Of a stretch of 54,601 nt of DNA, positions 1-6,770 are shown in pieces. A program made the translations under genes and the position numbers. The stretch covers positions 1 through 54,601 of the forward strand of contig CAZGSL010000014.1 of the NCBI GenBank assembly GCA_964528445.1, in the 5' to 3' direction. Source of the DNA: JAXHMM01 sp964528445. GTDB lineage: Bacteria; Bacteroidota; Rhodothermia; Balneolales; Balneolaceae. Under the pieces are notes generated by a model. That model was not told the DNA's origin. It worked only from the letters and a program-made list of their open reading frames with translations, and searched no databases. Position 1 is the first letter of the stretch. Every line of letters starts with the position of its first letter.

Positions 1-10
1 CACTAAACAC

Positions 11-46
11 AAGGCAGTTCGTCACCAGGCGAGCTGCCTTTTTTTA
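11..46 (+). terminator. Intrinsic terminator of an upstream plus-strand gene
   Basis: An 11-bp stem (11-21 with 30-40, one G-U pair) closes an 8-nt loop and runs into a T tract. The T tract follows the stem on the plus strand, so it terminates a gene lying left of the window. It also sits just beyond the 3' end of the minus-strand rocD. Confidence 0.8.
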
Positions 47-62
47 TTTACTCATAGGGCTC

Positions 63-1292
63 CTATCCCTCCCCGTAGGCGCGGAAGGTCTTTTCGATGA
101 TTCCCATGCACTCCCTCAGCTGCTCTTCGGTCATCACCAGGGGAGGGGCGAAGCGGATGATATTGCCGTGGGTGGGCTTGGCCAGCAGGCCGTTCTCCTT
201 GAGCTCCACGCAGATATTCCACGCGGTGTCGCTCTCGGGGCTGTCGTTGATCACCACCGCGTTGAGCAGTCCCTTGCCGCGCACCTTCTTGAGCAGATCA
301 AGCTCCTCGGCGAGTTCGCCCATTTCGCTGCGGAAGAGCCTGCCCAGTTTCTCCGCGTTCTCAGACAGGTTCTCTTCCCGGAGTACTTCCAGGGCGGCCA
401 TGCCTATGGCGCAGGCCAGCGGATTCCCCCCGTAGGTGGAACCGTGTTCGCCCGGCCGTATGCATTCCATCACCGGATCGTCCGCCAGTACGGCCGAGAC
501 GGGATAGGCGCCCCCGGAGAGGGCTTTTCCAAGAATTACGATGTCGGGGCGTACGTCCTCGTGGTCAACGCAGAGGCGCTTTCCGGTACGTGCCAGGCCG
601 GTCTGGATCTCGTCGGCGATCAGCAGGGCCTCATGCTCCCGGCAGAGCCGTTCGGCCCCCTTCATGTAACCCTCGTCGGGAACGACCACACCGGCCTCCC
701 CCTGGATGGGTTCAACCATGAAGCCCGCCACGTTATCCTGTGACAGGGCCTCTTCCAGGGCGTCCAGGTCGTTATAGGGAATGGATTCGAAGCCCGGGGT
801 ATAGGGGCCGTACTCCTCTTTGGCGGTGGGATCGCTGGAGAAGGATACGATGGAGATGGTCCGCCCGTGGAAGTTCCCCTCAGCCACGATGATTTTTGCC
901 TCGTTCGACGGCACGCCCTTTTTCTGATAGGCCCACTTCCGGCAGAGCTTGAGCGCCGTTTCCACCCCCTCGGCACCGGTATTCATGGGGAGAAGCTTGT
1001 CGTAACCAAAATATTCGTTCATGTACCGCTCGTAGGCCCCGAGCCGGTCGCTGTAGAAGGCGCGGGATACCAGGGTGAGATCCTCCGCCTGCTCTTTCAG
1101 GGCCTCGAGAATCTTCGGATGGCAGTGTCCCTGGTTGACGGCCGAATAGGCCGAGAGAAAGTCGTAATACCGCTTGCCTTCCGGGTCCCATACGTGTACT
1201 CCTTTTCCCCGCGAGATGACGACGGGAAGAGGATGGTAGTTGTGGGCACCGTATTGGTCTTCCAGCTGAATGGCTTCGTCGGTTGTAATCAT
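63..1292 (-). CDS. rocD: Ornithine aminotransferase (ornithine--oxo-acid transaminase)
   Basis: A 409-residue class-III PLP aminotransferase that converts L-ornithine and 2-oxoglutarate to glutamate semialdehyde and glutamate in the cytosol, linking arginine/ornithine breakdown to proline and glutamate. The N-terminus has the ornithine aminotransferase pattern (GAHNYHPLPVV near residues 16-25, then VWDPEGKRYYDFLSAYSAVN). The PLP-phosphate region reads TGAEGVETALK (105-115), the cofactor Asp lies in DEIQTGLARTG (227-237) and the Schiff-base Lys is K256 in ILGKALSGG. Length is normal for the family. The ATG has no clear Shine-Dalgarno site. The gene is divergent from the actin-like gene, with about 200 bases and an inverted repeat between them. 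An acetylornithine aminotransferase is the main alternative, but the N-terminal motif favours RocD. Confidence 0.93.
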   Translation of the reverse strand: MITTDEAIQLEDQYGAHNYHPLPVVISRGKGVHVWDPEGKRYYDFLSAYSAVNQGHCHPKILEALKEQAEDLTLVSRAFYSDRLGAYERYMNEYFGYDKLLPMNTGAEGVETALKLCRKWAYQKKGVPSNEAKIIVAEGNFHGRTISIVSFSSDPTAKEEYGPYTPGFESIPYNDLDALEEALSQDNVAGFMVEPIQGEAGVVVPDEGYMKGAERLCREHEALLIADEIQTGLARTGKRLCVDHEDVRPDIVILGKALSGGAYPVSAVLADDPVMECIRPGEHGSTYGGNPLACAIGMAALEVLREENLSENAEKLGRLFRSEMGELAEELDLLKKVRGKGLLNAVVINDSPESDTAWNICVELKENGLLAKPTHGNIIRFAPPLVMTEEQLRECMGIIEKTFRAYGEG

Positions 1293-1343
1293 TTATAAAA
1301 TGTTTTTCTTTGTTGGTGATTAAGTGAGACGGAAAACAATGAG

Positions 1344-1402
1344 GGTAACGAAATATCAATCGATCTTTCCACCTGCAAATGTAAGCATTTGTACAGGTTA
1401 CC
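1344..1402. promoter_or_regulatory. Nested inverted repeat between divergent rocD and the actin-like gene
   Basis: The arms ACCTG-CAAATG (1371-1381) and CATTTG-TA-CAGGT (1386-1398) pair around a TAAG centre with a two-base bulge. An outer pair GGTAAC (1344-1349) and GTTACC (1397-1402) encloses them. There is no T tract, so this is not an intrinsic terminator. The position between two divergent genes suits an operator or an RNA structure in one leader. The role is inferred from position only. Confidence 0.4.
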
Positions 1403-1493
1403 TTTAATAGTGGTTATTTCAGTAAAAAATTTGTTATAATTACCAAGCTTTTATGGTTCCAAAAAGGGAATCAGCTAACAAAATAAGAAGAAA

Positions 1494-2519
1494 ATGGTAG
1501 ATATCTCTGTTTTTCCCAGCGTATACGAATCCACCCGGGCGGAACTCAGCGGAGTGAGCAACAACCTCCTCGGTGGACTCAAGATTGAGTACAACGATGA
1601 ATCCTACATCGTCGGCGATCTGGCGTTGCAAGAGGGACTGTCTCCCCACCGGCTCATCAACTGCGCGCCGGACGAACTTGATTTTGAGGTTCTCCTGCGG
1701 GCGGCGCTTCTGGTCGCCCAGAGCAAGGCCGGCGGCAATTTGTCTTTTACAATGGGATTCCCTTTTGAAATGTTCCAGCTGCACAAGGATTCCGCGAAGC
1801 AGAAGCTGACCCAATCGTACGATATCGCCTACGATCCCTCCACCTTCAATATGGGCGACAGCACCGGCCGGAAGGTGGTTACCGTAAATGTGGAGAATGT
1901 TTTTGTGATCCCGGAGGTGGCGGGCGGAATCATCGCCCTTCGACACGGCGAAATGGCCGAAAAGGACGACTTTTTTGTTTTGAGCCTGGGTTACGGATCG
2001 ATGGAGGGCGTGGTGAGTACCTCCAATGGTATCATCCGCCGTACGTCGACCAGCGCCCGTGGAATCCGCTACGCGATCAACCTGATGAAAGAGGAGCTGC
2101 AGAAGAATTACTACCTGGGTTTCAAGACCGAACACCAGCTTAACAAGGCTTTTCAGAATGGGCGGATGAACATCAACAAGCAGATGGTGGACCTGACCGC
2201 GCTCCGTCAGCGGGTACTCAAGTCTTATTACACCAACATTATCCGCCCGGCCCTGGCCAACGCCTTCGAGGATTCCGACTACGAGACCTGCAGGAAACTC
2301 TATATCGTGGGAGGGGGCGCCCACTTCGGTGAACTGACCAACCTGATCACTTCCCAGTATGAAGGGATCCTCAAGGTGCAGATCCCGGATGAACCGGAGA
2401 AGATGGCCGTGAAAGGATATTGCATCAACACCTCCCGCCAGATCGATCAGGGTACGCCCGTGGGCATTGACATGGGGAACGCCCACACGCTGGTCTGCGC
2501 GAGAAGCCAGCAGCCCTGA
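1494..2519 (+). CDS. Actin-like ATPase (ParM/StbA-like), apparently circularly permuted
   Basis: A 341-residue protein of the actin/ParM superfamily. Recognisable landmarks in order: a FPS element (7-9) and a YIVGDLAL element (38-45), both typical of the segment after the first hairpin of ParM-like proteins; TMGFPFEMF (86-94), matching the usual G-x-P segment; VFVIPEVAGG (136-145); a phosphate-2-like loop LSLGYGSMEG (163-172) that lacks the usual Asp; the adenosine motif YIVGGGAHFGEL (270-281); and PEKMAVKGY (301-309), where such proteins normally end. It then continues to VGIDMGNAHTLV (323-334), which looks exactly like the N-terminal phosphate-1 strand and loop. No phosphate-1 motif exists at the N-terminus, and an in-frame TAA at 1476-1478 rules out an upstream extension. 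It probably forms filaments with the bactofilin encoded 63 bases downstream. Fold assignment is fairly sure; permutation is inferred from motif order. Confidence 0.8.
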   Translation: MVDISVFPSVYESTRAELSGVSNNLLGGLKIEYNDESYIVGDLALQEGLSPHRLINCAPDELDFEVLLRAALLVAQSKAGGNLSFTMGFPFEMFQLHKDSAKQKLTQSYDIAYDPSTFNMGDSTGRKVVTVNVENVFVIPEVAGGIIALRHGEMAEKDDFFVLSLGYGSMEGVVSTSNGIIRRTSTSARGIRYAINLMKEELQKNYYLGFKTEHQLNKAFQNGRMNINKQMVDLTALRQRVLKSYYTNIIRPALANAFEDSDYETCRKLYIVGGGAHFGELTNLITSQYEGILKVQIPDEPEKMAVKGYCINTSRQIDQGTPVGIDMGNAHTLVCARSQQP

Positions 2520-2582
2520 TCGAGGAAAGCACAGGGAGAGGCGACGTCGTTACGCAATACATCATACAAGGAGGAGTCCGGA

Positions 2583-2987
2583 GTGACTAGCGATTGTACC
2601 TTCTTTGACAAAAACACGTCCTTCCGGGGGCGCATCACTGCCACCGACCTGGTGGTGGAGGGATCCGTAACGGGAGAAATTTCGGCCAGCCGGCAGGTCA
2701 CCATTCTGAACGGGGCCTCCGTGAACGGGCCGATCCGGACCACCCGTATTCTGATGGAGGAGGGCGGCCGCCACGAAGGGGCCCTCCGGCTCTCCGGAGT
2801 AGAATCTCCGTCTGCCGATGAAGGGGCAACGGAAGATTCCGAACCGGTCGGCGAGAAGCGGTCCCGCGGCAGCAGCACCATCCCTGAGCAACAGGCTGAG
2901 CGGGAAGAACCCGGTTCGGATTCCCCCCGGCAAGGCAGGGAGACTGAAGCGGAGCGGGAAGAGAAGAGGGAGGAGCGTCTCTGGTAG
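2583..2987 (+). CDS. Short bactofilin-family cytoskeletal protein
   Basis: A 134-residue polymer-forming protein (bactofilin/DUF583 type). Residues 7-70 hold the bactofilin beta-helix pattern: FFDKNTSFRGRI, then DLVVEGSVTGEI, VTILNGASVNGPI and a final GGRHEGALRL turn. This core is shorter than the roughly 100 residues usual in the family. Residues 73-134 are a low-complexity, strongly charged tail rich in Glu, Arg and Ser that ends in EERLW, probably disordered. The start is GTG, fixed by a very strong Shine-Dalgarno site (AAGGAGG at 2568-2574, 8 bases before the GTG), unusual among the weak sites of this window. It follows the actin-like gene and ends at a strong terminator, so the two form a cytoskeletal transcription unit. 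Confidence 0.82.
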   Translation: MTSDCTFFDKNTSFRGRITATDLVVEGSVTGEISASRQVTILNGASVNGPIRTTRILMEEGGRHEGALRLSGVESPSADEGATEDSEPVGEKRSRGSSTIPEQQAEREEPGSDSPRQGRETEAEREEKREERLW

Positions 2988-3043
2988 GACCCCTCGCCGG
3001 AATTGGCAATTCCAACGCATTACGGCTATATTTTGTTCTTCAG

Positions 3044-3078
3044 AAACCCTTGAGCGTCCGGACGCTCAAGGGTTTTTT
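3044..3078 (+). terminator. Strong intrinsic terminator after the cytoskeletal unit
   Basis: A perfect palindrome centred at 3059/3060 (CCCTTGAGCGTCC with its complement) is followed by six Ts. It separates the actin-bactofilin unit from the symporter gene. Confidence 0.85.
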
Positions 3079-3129
3079 CATTAGCGGGAACCACGGGCCG
3101 GAGCGGCCCGAAGCAACAAATATGCAGAT

Positions 3130-4593
3130 ATGCATTGGATAGATCTCTCCATATTTATCCTCTACATGATCGGCATGCTGGGTTTCGGCTACTTTTTCCT
3201 GCGGAGGAACAAGGGAGCCGACGACTACTACGTGGGGGGCAGGAACATGAGCAGCCTCCACGTGGGACTCTCGGTTGTGGCGACCGATGTAGGGGGCGGA
3301 TTCTCCATCGGTCTCGGGGGACTCGGTTTTACGCTGGGTATCTCCGGATCCTGGATGCTTTTTACCGGCCTGATCGGCGCCTGGATGGCCGCCGTTCTGC
3401 TTATTCCCAAGGTGAAGGGAAATCCGGTTTTTGATACGGCCCTGACCTTTCCGCAGGTATTCAAACACTACTTCAACGCCCGCGTGGCTCTGGTGGCGGG
3501 CATCATTTCGGCCATCGGTTACGCCGGATTCACCAGTTCCCAGATCCTGGCCGGGGCCAAGCTGGCCAACGGCACGTTCGCCAACCTGGACCTGCAGACC
3601 GCCCTGATCATCATGGGATCGGTGGCCGTCATCTACACCGTGATGGGGGGACTGAAAGCCGTCATCTACACCGACACCGTTCAGTGGGCCCTCCTGATGG
3701 TCGGGTTGGTATTTGTGGGTATCCCGATAAGCTATTCGGCCGTGGGTGGATGGGAGGCAATCAAGGCCGCGGTGGACCCCGCCCTGCTCTCCATGAGCAA
3801 CCTTACCTGGCAGCAGGTGATCTACTGGGGGGTTACCATCATCCCCATCTGGTTCGTGGGGATGACCCTCTACCAGCGCATCTATGCCTGCAACGACGAG
3901 AAAACCGCCAAGAGGGCATGGTACCTCGCCGGCCTCTTCGAATGGCCCGTCATGGCCTTCATGGGGGTCTCCCTGGGACTCTTCGCCAAGGTGGGAGCGG
4001 CCCAGGGCATGTTCGACTACCTGGGGGCGGCCAACGTTGCCGAAACCGATCCCGAAACCGGACTGCCCATGCTCCTGAGAACGGTGCTCCCCGTGGGACT
4101 GATGGGGATTATGATGAGCGCCTACTTCTCCGCGATACTCTCGACGGCCGACAGCTGCCTGATGGCCGCCTCCGGAAACGTTGTTACCGATATCATCGGC
4201 TATTTCCGTGACGTGGATCCCGACAGCGAATCCTTCCTGAGGTTCTCACAGATAACCACCCTCGTTCTTGGCACGGCGGCCCTCATCATCGCCTCCGCGA
4301 TGACCAGCGTGCTTGACCTGATGCTCTATTCCTACGCCTTTATGGTATCCGGCCTATTCGTGCCCATCCTGGGGGCGCTCTACTGGCCGAAAAGTACGCC
4401 TGCAGCGGCCATATCCGCCATGCTGACGGGGGGAGGAACTACCGTATGTCTGCAGGTGTTTGTTGAGCAACTGCCGCTCGGGCTGGATCCCAATGTCTTT
4501 GGAATCACGGTGTCGGCCATCGTATTCATCGGTGTTTCTCTTCTTTTCCCGGGGCGGGAGAGCGGAAAAGCCGGTGACGAAACTGCGGCATGA
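3130..4593 (+). CDS. Sodium:solute symporter (SSS family)
   Basis: A 487-residue inner-membrane secondary transporter with about 13 hydrophobic segments. The N-terminus reads as the first helix of the SSS family, followed by the DDYYVGGRNM segment and the glycine-rich VATDVGGGFSIGLGGLGF stretch of helices 1-3. The mid-region has GSVAVIYTVMGGLKAVIYTDTVQ and the later SAYFSAILSTADSCLMAASGN segment, which holds the conserved small and hydroxyl residues of the second sodium site. The length fits the family. The substrate cannot be read from sequence. It heads a plus-strand run of GNAT, racemase, M23, amidohydrolase and alanine-racemase genes, so an amino acid or acylated amino acid is a reasonable guess. 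Confidence 0.9.
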   Translation: MHWIDLSIFILYMIGMLGFGYFFLRRNKGADDYYVGGRNMSSLHVGLSVVATDVGGGFSIGLGGLGFTLGISGSWMLFTGLIGAWMAAVLLIPKVKGNPVFDTALTFPQVFKHYFNARVALVAGIISAIGYAGFTSSQILAGAKLANGTFANLDLQTALIIMGSVAVIYTVMGGLKAVIYTDTVQWALLMVGLVFVGIPISYSAVGGWEAIKAAVDPALLSMSNLTWQQVIYWGVTIIPIWFVGMTLYQRIYACNDEKTAKRAWYLAGLFEWPVMAFMGVSLGLFAKVGAAQGMFDYLGAANVAETDPETGLPMLLRTVLPVGLMGIMMSAYFSAILSTADSCLMAASGNVVTDIIGYFRDVDPDSESFLRFSQITTLVLGTAALIIASAMTSVLDLMLYSYAFMVSGLFVPILGALYWPKSTPAAAISAMLTGGGTTVCLQVFVEQLPLGLDPNVFGITVSAIVFIGVSLLFPGRESGKAGDETAA

Positions 4594-4645
4594 GCCCCGG
4601 AAATACCGCCAACGATCACGTTAACTTCAACCTGGAACCGAACAG

Positions 4646-5086
4646 ATGATTGAGTATACCTTTATTGAAGAAGAGGACGGCAGCGAGTCGTTCGACCGGG
4701 ATGATATCGCGGATTTTCTCTTTGAACACCTGGACCAGTATGGGGATGAGCGAAACCATATTCTCGATTCCATCGCCTATGCCTACGGGGAGGGAGAAGG
4801 GCGTGACGGATTTGTGCACGTGGCCAGCGAAGACGGCGAGGTCGTCGGCGCGGTGGTCATCAACGACACTAATATGGGAGGCTATATCCCCGAGCATATC
4901 CTGGTTTACATCGCTGTTCACGGCGATTACCGCGGAAAAGGAGTCGGCAGCCGCATGATGGAAAATGTGATCGAGCGCACGGAGGGAGATATCGCTCTTC
5001 ATGTGGAACCCGACAACCCGGCCCGGCACCTGTACGACAAGTATGATTTCACAAACAAATATCTTGAAATGAGGCACACCAAATAG
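4646..5086 (+). CDS. GNAT-family N-acetyltransferase
   Basis: A 146-residue single-domain acetyltransferase. The acetyl-CoA pyrophosphate-binding motif is VHGDYRGKGVGSRMM at about residues 91-105, preceded by the beta-strand ILVYIAV and followed by the usual ALHVEPDNPARHLYDKYDF segment of strands 5-6. The N-terminal 40 residues are acidic (IEEEDGSESFDRDDIADF). The acceptor is unknown. It lies 52 bases after the symporter, and its stop is only three bases before the next start, so it is probably co-translated with the racemase. A role in acetylating an amino acid or a racemase product is conjecture from this context. Confidence 0.85.
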   Translation: MIEYTFIEEEDGSESFDRDDIADFLFEHLDQYGDERNHILDSIAYAYGEGEGRDGFVHVASEDGEVVGAVVINDTNMGGYIPEHILVYIAVHGDYRGKGVGSRMMENVIERTEGDIALHVEPDNPARHLYDKYDFTNKYLEMRHTK

Positions 5087-5089
5087 GGC

Positions 5090-6160
5090 ATGGCCTATCT
5101 TAAACTGTATCGTGACAAGCTGCGGCACAACTACCGGTTTCTGGATGAGCTGTTCAAGGAAAACGACATCACGTGGGGCATTACCACAAAGCTGCTCTGC
5201 GGGAACGAGGCCTATCTCAGGGAGGTGGCCGACCTGGGCATCGGCGAGATGCACGACTCCCGGGTAAGCAACCTCCGCAGGATCAAGGAGATTGATCCCG
5301 AGGTGATGACCATCTACATAAAGCCCCCGCCCCGGGACACCGTGGAGGAAGTGGTCAGGTTTGCCGACGCGAGCCTCAACACCGAGCTCTCCACCCTGCA
5401 CGCCCTCTCCGAGGAGGCCCGCAGGCAGGAGACCGTCCACAAGGTGATTATTATGATCGAGATGGGCGATCTCAGGGAAGGGGTGATCCGCGAGAAACTG
5501 ATCGATTTCTACGAGAAGGTATTCGAACTGCCGGCCCTGGAAGTTATCGGCCTGGGCACCAATCTGAACTGCATGTACGGCGTGCTGCCGGATGAGGACA
5601 AACTCATACAGCTCGCCCTCTACAAGCAGATCATCGAGCTGCGTTTCGACAAATCGATTCCCTTGGTATCGGGTGGCACCAGCGTGACCATACCACTGCT
5701 GCTGCGGAACCAGCTCCCCGCCGGGGTGAACCATTTCCGCGTGGGCGAATCGCTTTTCTTCGGCCGGGACCTCTATACGGGGGGCACCATCGAGGGGATG
5801 GAGGCCGGCGTGATGGAGCTCTACTCCCAGATCATCGAAATTGCCGAGAAACCCAAGGTACCGAGCGGGGACTTCGGGACCAATCCCCAGGGCCAGACCG
5901 CGGAGGTGGATGAGGAGAAGCTGGGGGAAACCTCCTACCGGGCCATTCTGGATATCGGGTACCTCGACATCAACCCGGAATACCTCATCAACGTGCACGA
6001 CGACGTGACGATCGCCGACGCCAGTTCCGACATGCTGATACTGGATGTGGGGGACAACCAGGGGGGATACGAAGTAGGCGATTTTATTCGATTCCGCATG
6101 AAATATATGGGCGCGTTGGGTATTATGAATTCCGACTACATCGACAAGAAAATTGAATGA
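5090..6160 (+). CDS. Ornithine/alanine-racemase-like PLP enzyme (fold type III)
   Basis: A 356-residue cytosolic enzyme of the alanine/ornithine racemase family, distinct from the canonical Alr proteins also present here. The N-terminus LKLYRDKLRHNYRFL is the usual first helix, and the PLP Lys is K34 in ITTKLLCGN. Barrel motifs follow: EMHDSRVSNLRRI, IYIKPPP, IMIEMGDLREG (phosphate side), VIGLGTNLNCMYGVLP, SGGTSVTIPLLL and HFRVGESLFFGRD. It lacks the YG catalytic tyrosine motif of Alr in its C-terminal part. The residues ICxGN/LGTN and GGTS resemble ornithine racemase (Orr). D-ornithine or another basic D-amino acid is possible. It is coupled to the GNAT gene before it and followed without a gap by the M23 gene. 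Confidence 0.82.
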   Translation: MAYLKLYRDKLRHNYRFLDELFKENDITWGITTKLLCGNEAYLREVADLGIGEMHDSRVSNLRRIKEIDPEVMTIYIKPPPRDTVEEVVRFADASLNTELSTLHALSEEARRQETVHKVIIMIEMGDLREGVIREKLIDFYEKVFELPALEVIGLGTNLNCMYGVLPDEDKLIQLALYKQIIELRFDKSIPLVSGGTSVTIPLLLRNQLPAGVNHFRVGESLFFGRDLYTGGTIEGMEAGVMELYSQIIEIAEKPKVPSGDFGTNPQGQTAEVDEEKLGETSYRAILDIGYLDINPEYLINVHDDVTIADASSDMLILDVGDNQGGYEVGDFIRFRMKYMGALGIMNSDYIDKKIE

Positions 6161-6748
6161 GTGAACGATTTGTCCGCATCCGACGTCTGCCCGGTTATGC
6201 CCATGCCTTCCGACCCCGTGGTCCTCGATCTGGGAGCGGGTTACGATCCGGAACAGATTCGGCGGTATGAGCGGGCCGTAGGGAAGTACGACGAGGTCCG
6301 CGAAGAGATGTACCGCGCGTCCCTCTTTGAAGGATCCCGCAAGGTGCATATGGGCATCGATCTCTGGGCGGAGGCGGGAACCCCGGTTTTTGCCTTCCGC
6401 GAGGGAGAAGTGGCCTACCTGGGAGACAACAGCCGGGAGGGCGATTACGGCCCGACCCTGGTCACCCGTCACCGGTGGGAGGGAGAGGAACTCTTTGCGC
6501 TCCACGGCCATCTCTCCCGAGCCTCCCTGGAGCGGTGGAATGCCGGGGATCGCTTCGAGGGAGGAGCCCGGCTCGGGGAGCTGGGCGACGAAGCGGAGAA
6601 CGGCGGATGGGCGCCCCACCTCCATTTTCAGCTCAGCCGGAGGGATCCGGGAGAGGCGGATATGCCCGGGGTGGTGGCCCCGGAGGATCGGGAGGAGGCC
6701 CGTTCCCTGTTTCCCGATCCGCGAATGGTGCTGGGGAAAATCTATTGA
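6161..6748 (+). CDS. Non-secreted M23-fold metallopeptidase domain protein
   Basis: A 195-residue protein with a complete M23 (lysostaphin-type) zinc site: H63-x3-D67 in HMGIDLW, a catalytic-type His in LHGHLS (about H117) and HLH in APHLHFQL (153-155). It has no signal peptide or membrane segment, which is odd for a peptidoglycan endopeptidase. The stretch from HMGIDLWAEAGTPV through GDEAENGGWAPHLHFQL to FPDPRMVLG closely recalls, from memory, the central M23 domain of large proteins that also carry an APH-type kinase and a class-III aminotransferase. The GTG start directly follows the racemase stop; in-frame ATGs at residues 13 and 15 are alternatives. It probably acts on a soluble cytosolic substrate, or has become a non-peptidase. 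Confidence 0.75.
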   Translation: MNDLSASDVCPVMPMPSDPVVLDLGAGYDPEQIRRYERAVGKYDEVREEMYRASLFEGSRKVHMGIDLWAEAGTPVFAFREGEVAYLGDNSREGDYGPTLVTRHRWEGEELFALHGHLSRASLERWNAGDRFEGGARLGELGDEAENGGWAPHLHFQLSRRDPGEADMPGVVAPEDREEARSLFPDPRMVLGKIY

Positions 6749-6770
6749 TGGTACAAGAAACCCATTTTTT

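Noticed and set aside
1476..1493. Upstream extension of the actin-like gene carrying a normal N-terminal phosphate-1 motif
   Set aside because: The in-frame TAA at 1476-1478 leaves only five codons before the ATG, with no motif.
2447..3020. Open frames on the minus strand over the bactofilin gene
   Set aside because: They give low-complexity Pro/Arg-rich products and lie antisense to a gene with a strong Shine-Dalgarno site and clear bactofilin repeats.
6327..6770. Open frame extending the amidohydrolase upstream
   Set aside because: It overlaps the M23 gene in another frame, and the family N-terminus begins at the ATG at 6771.
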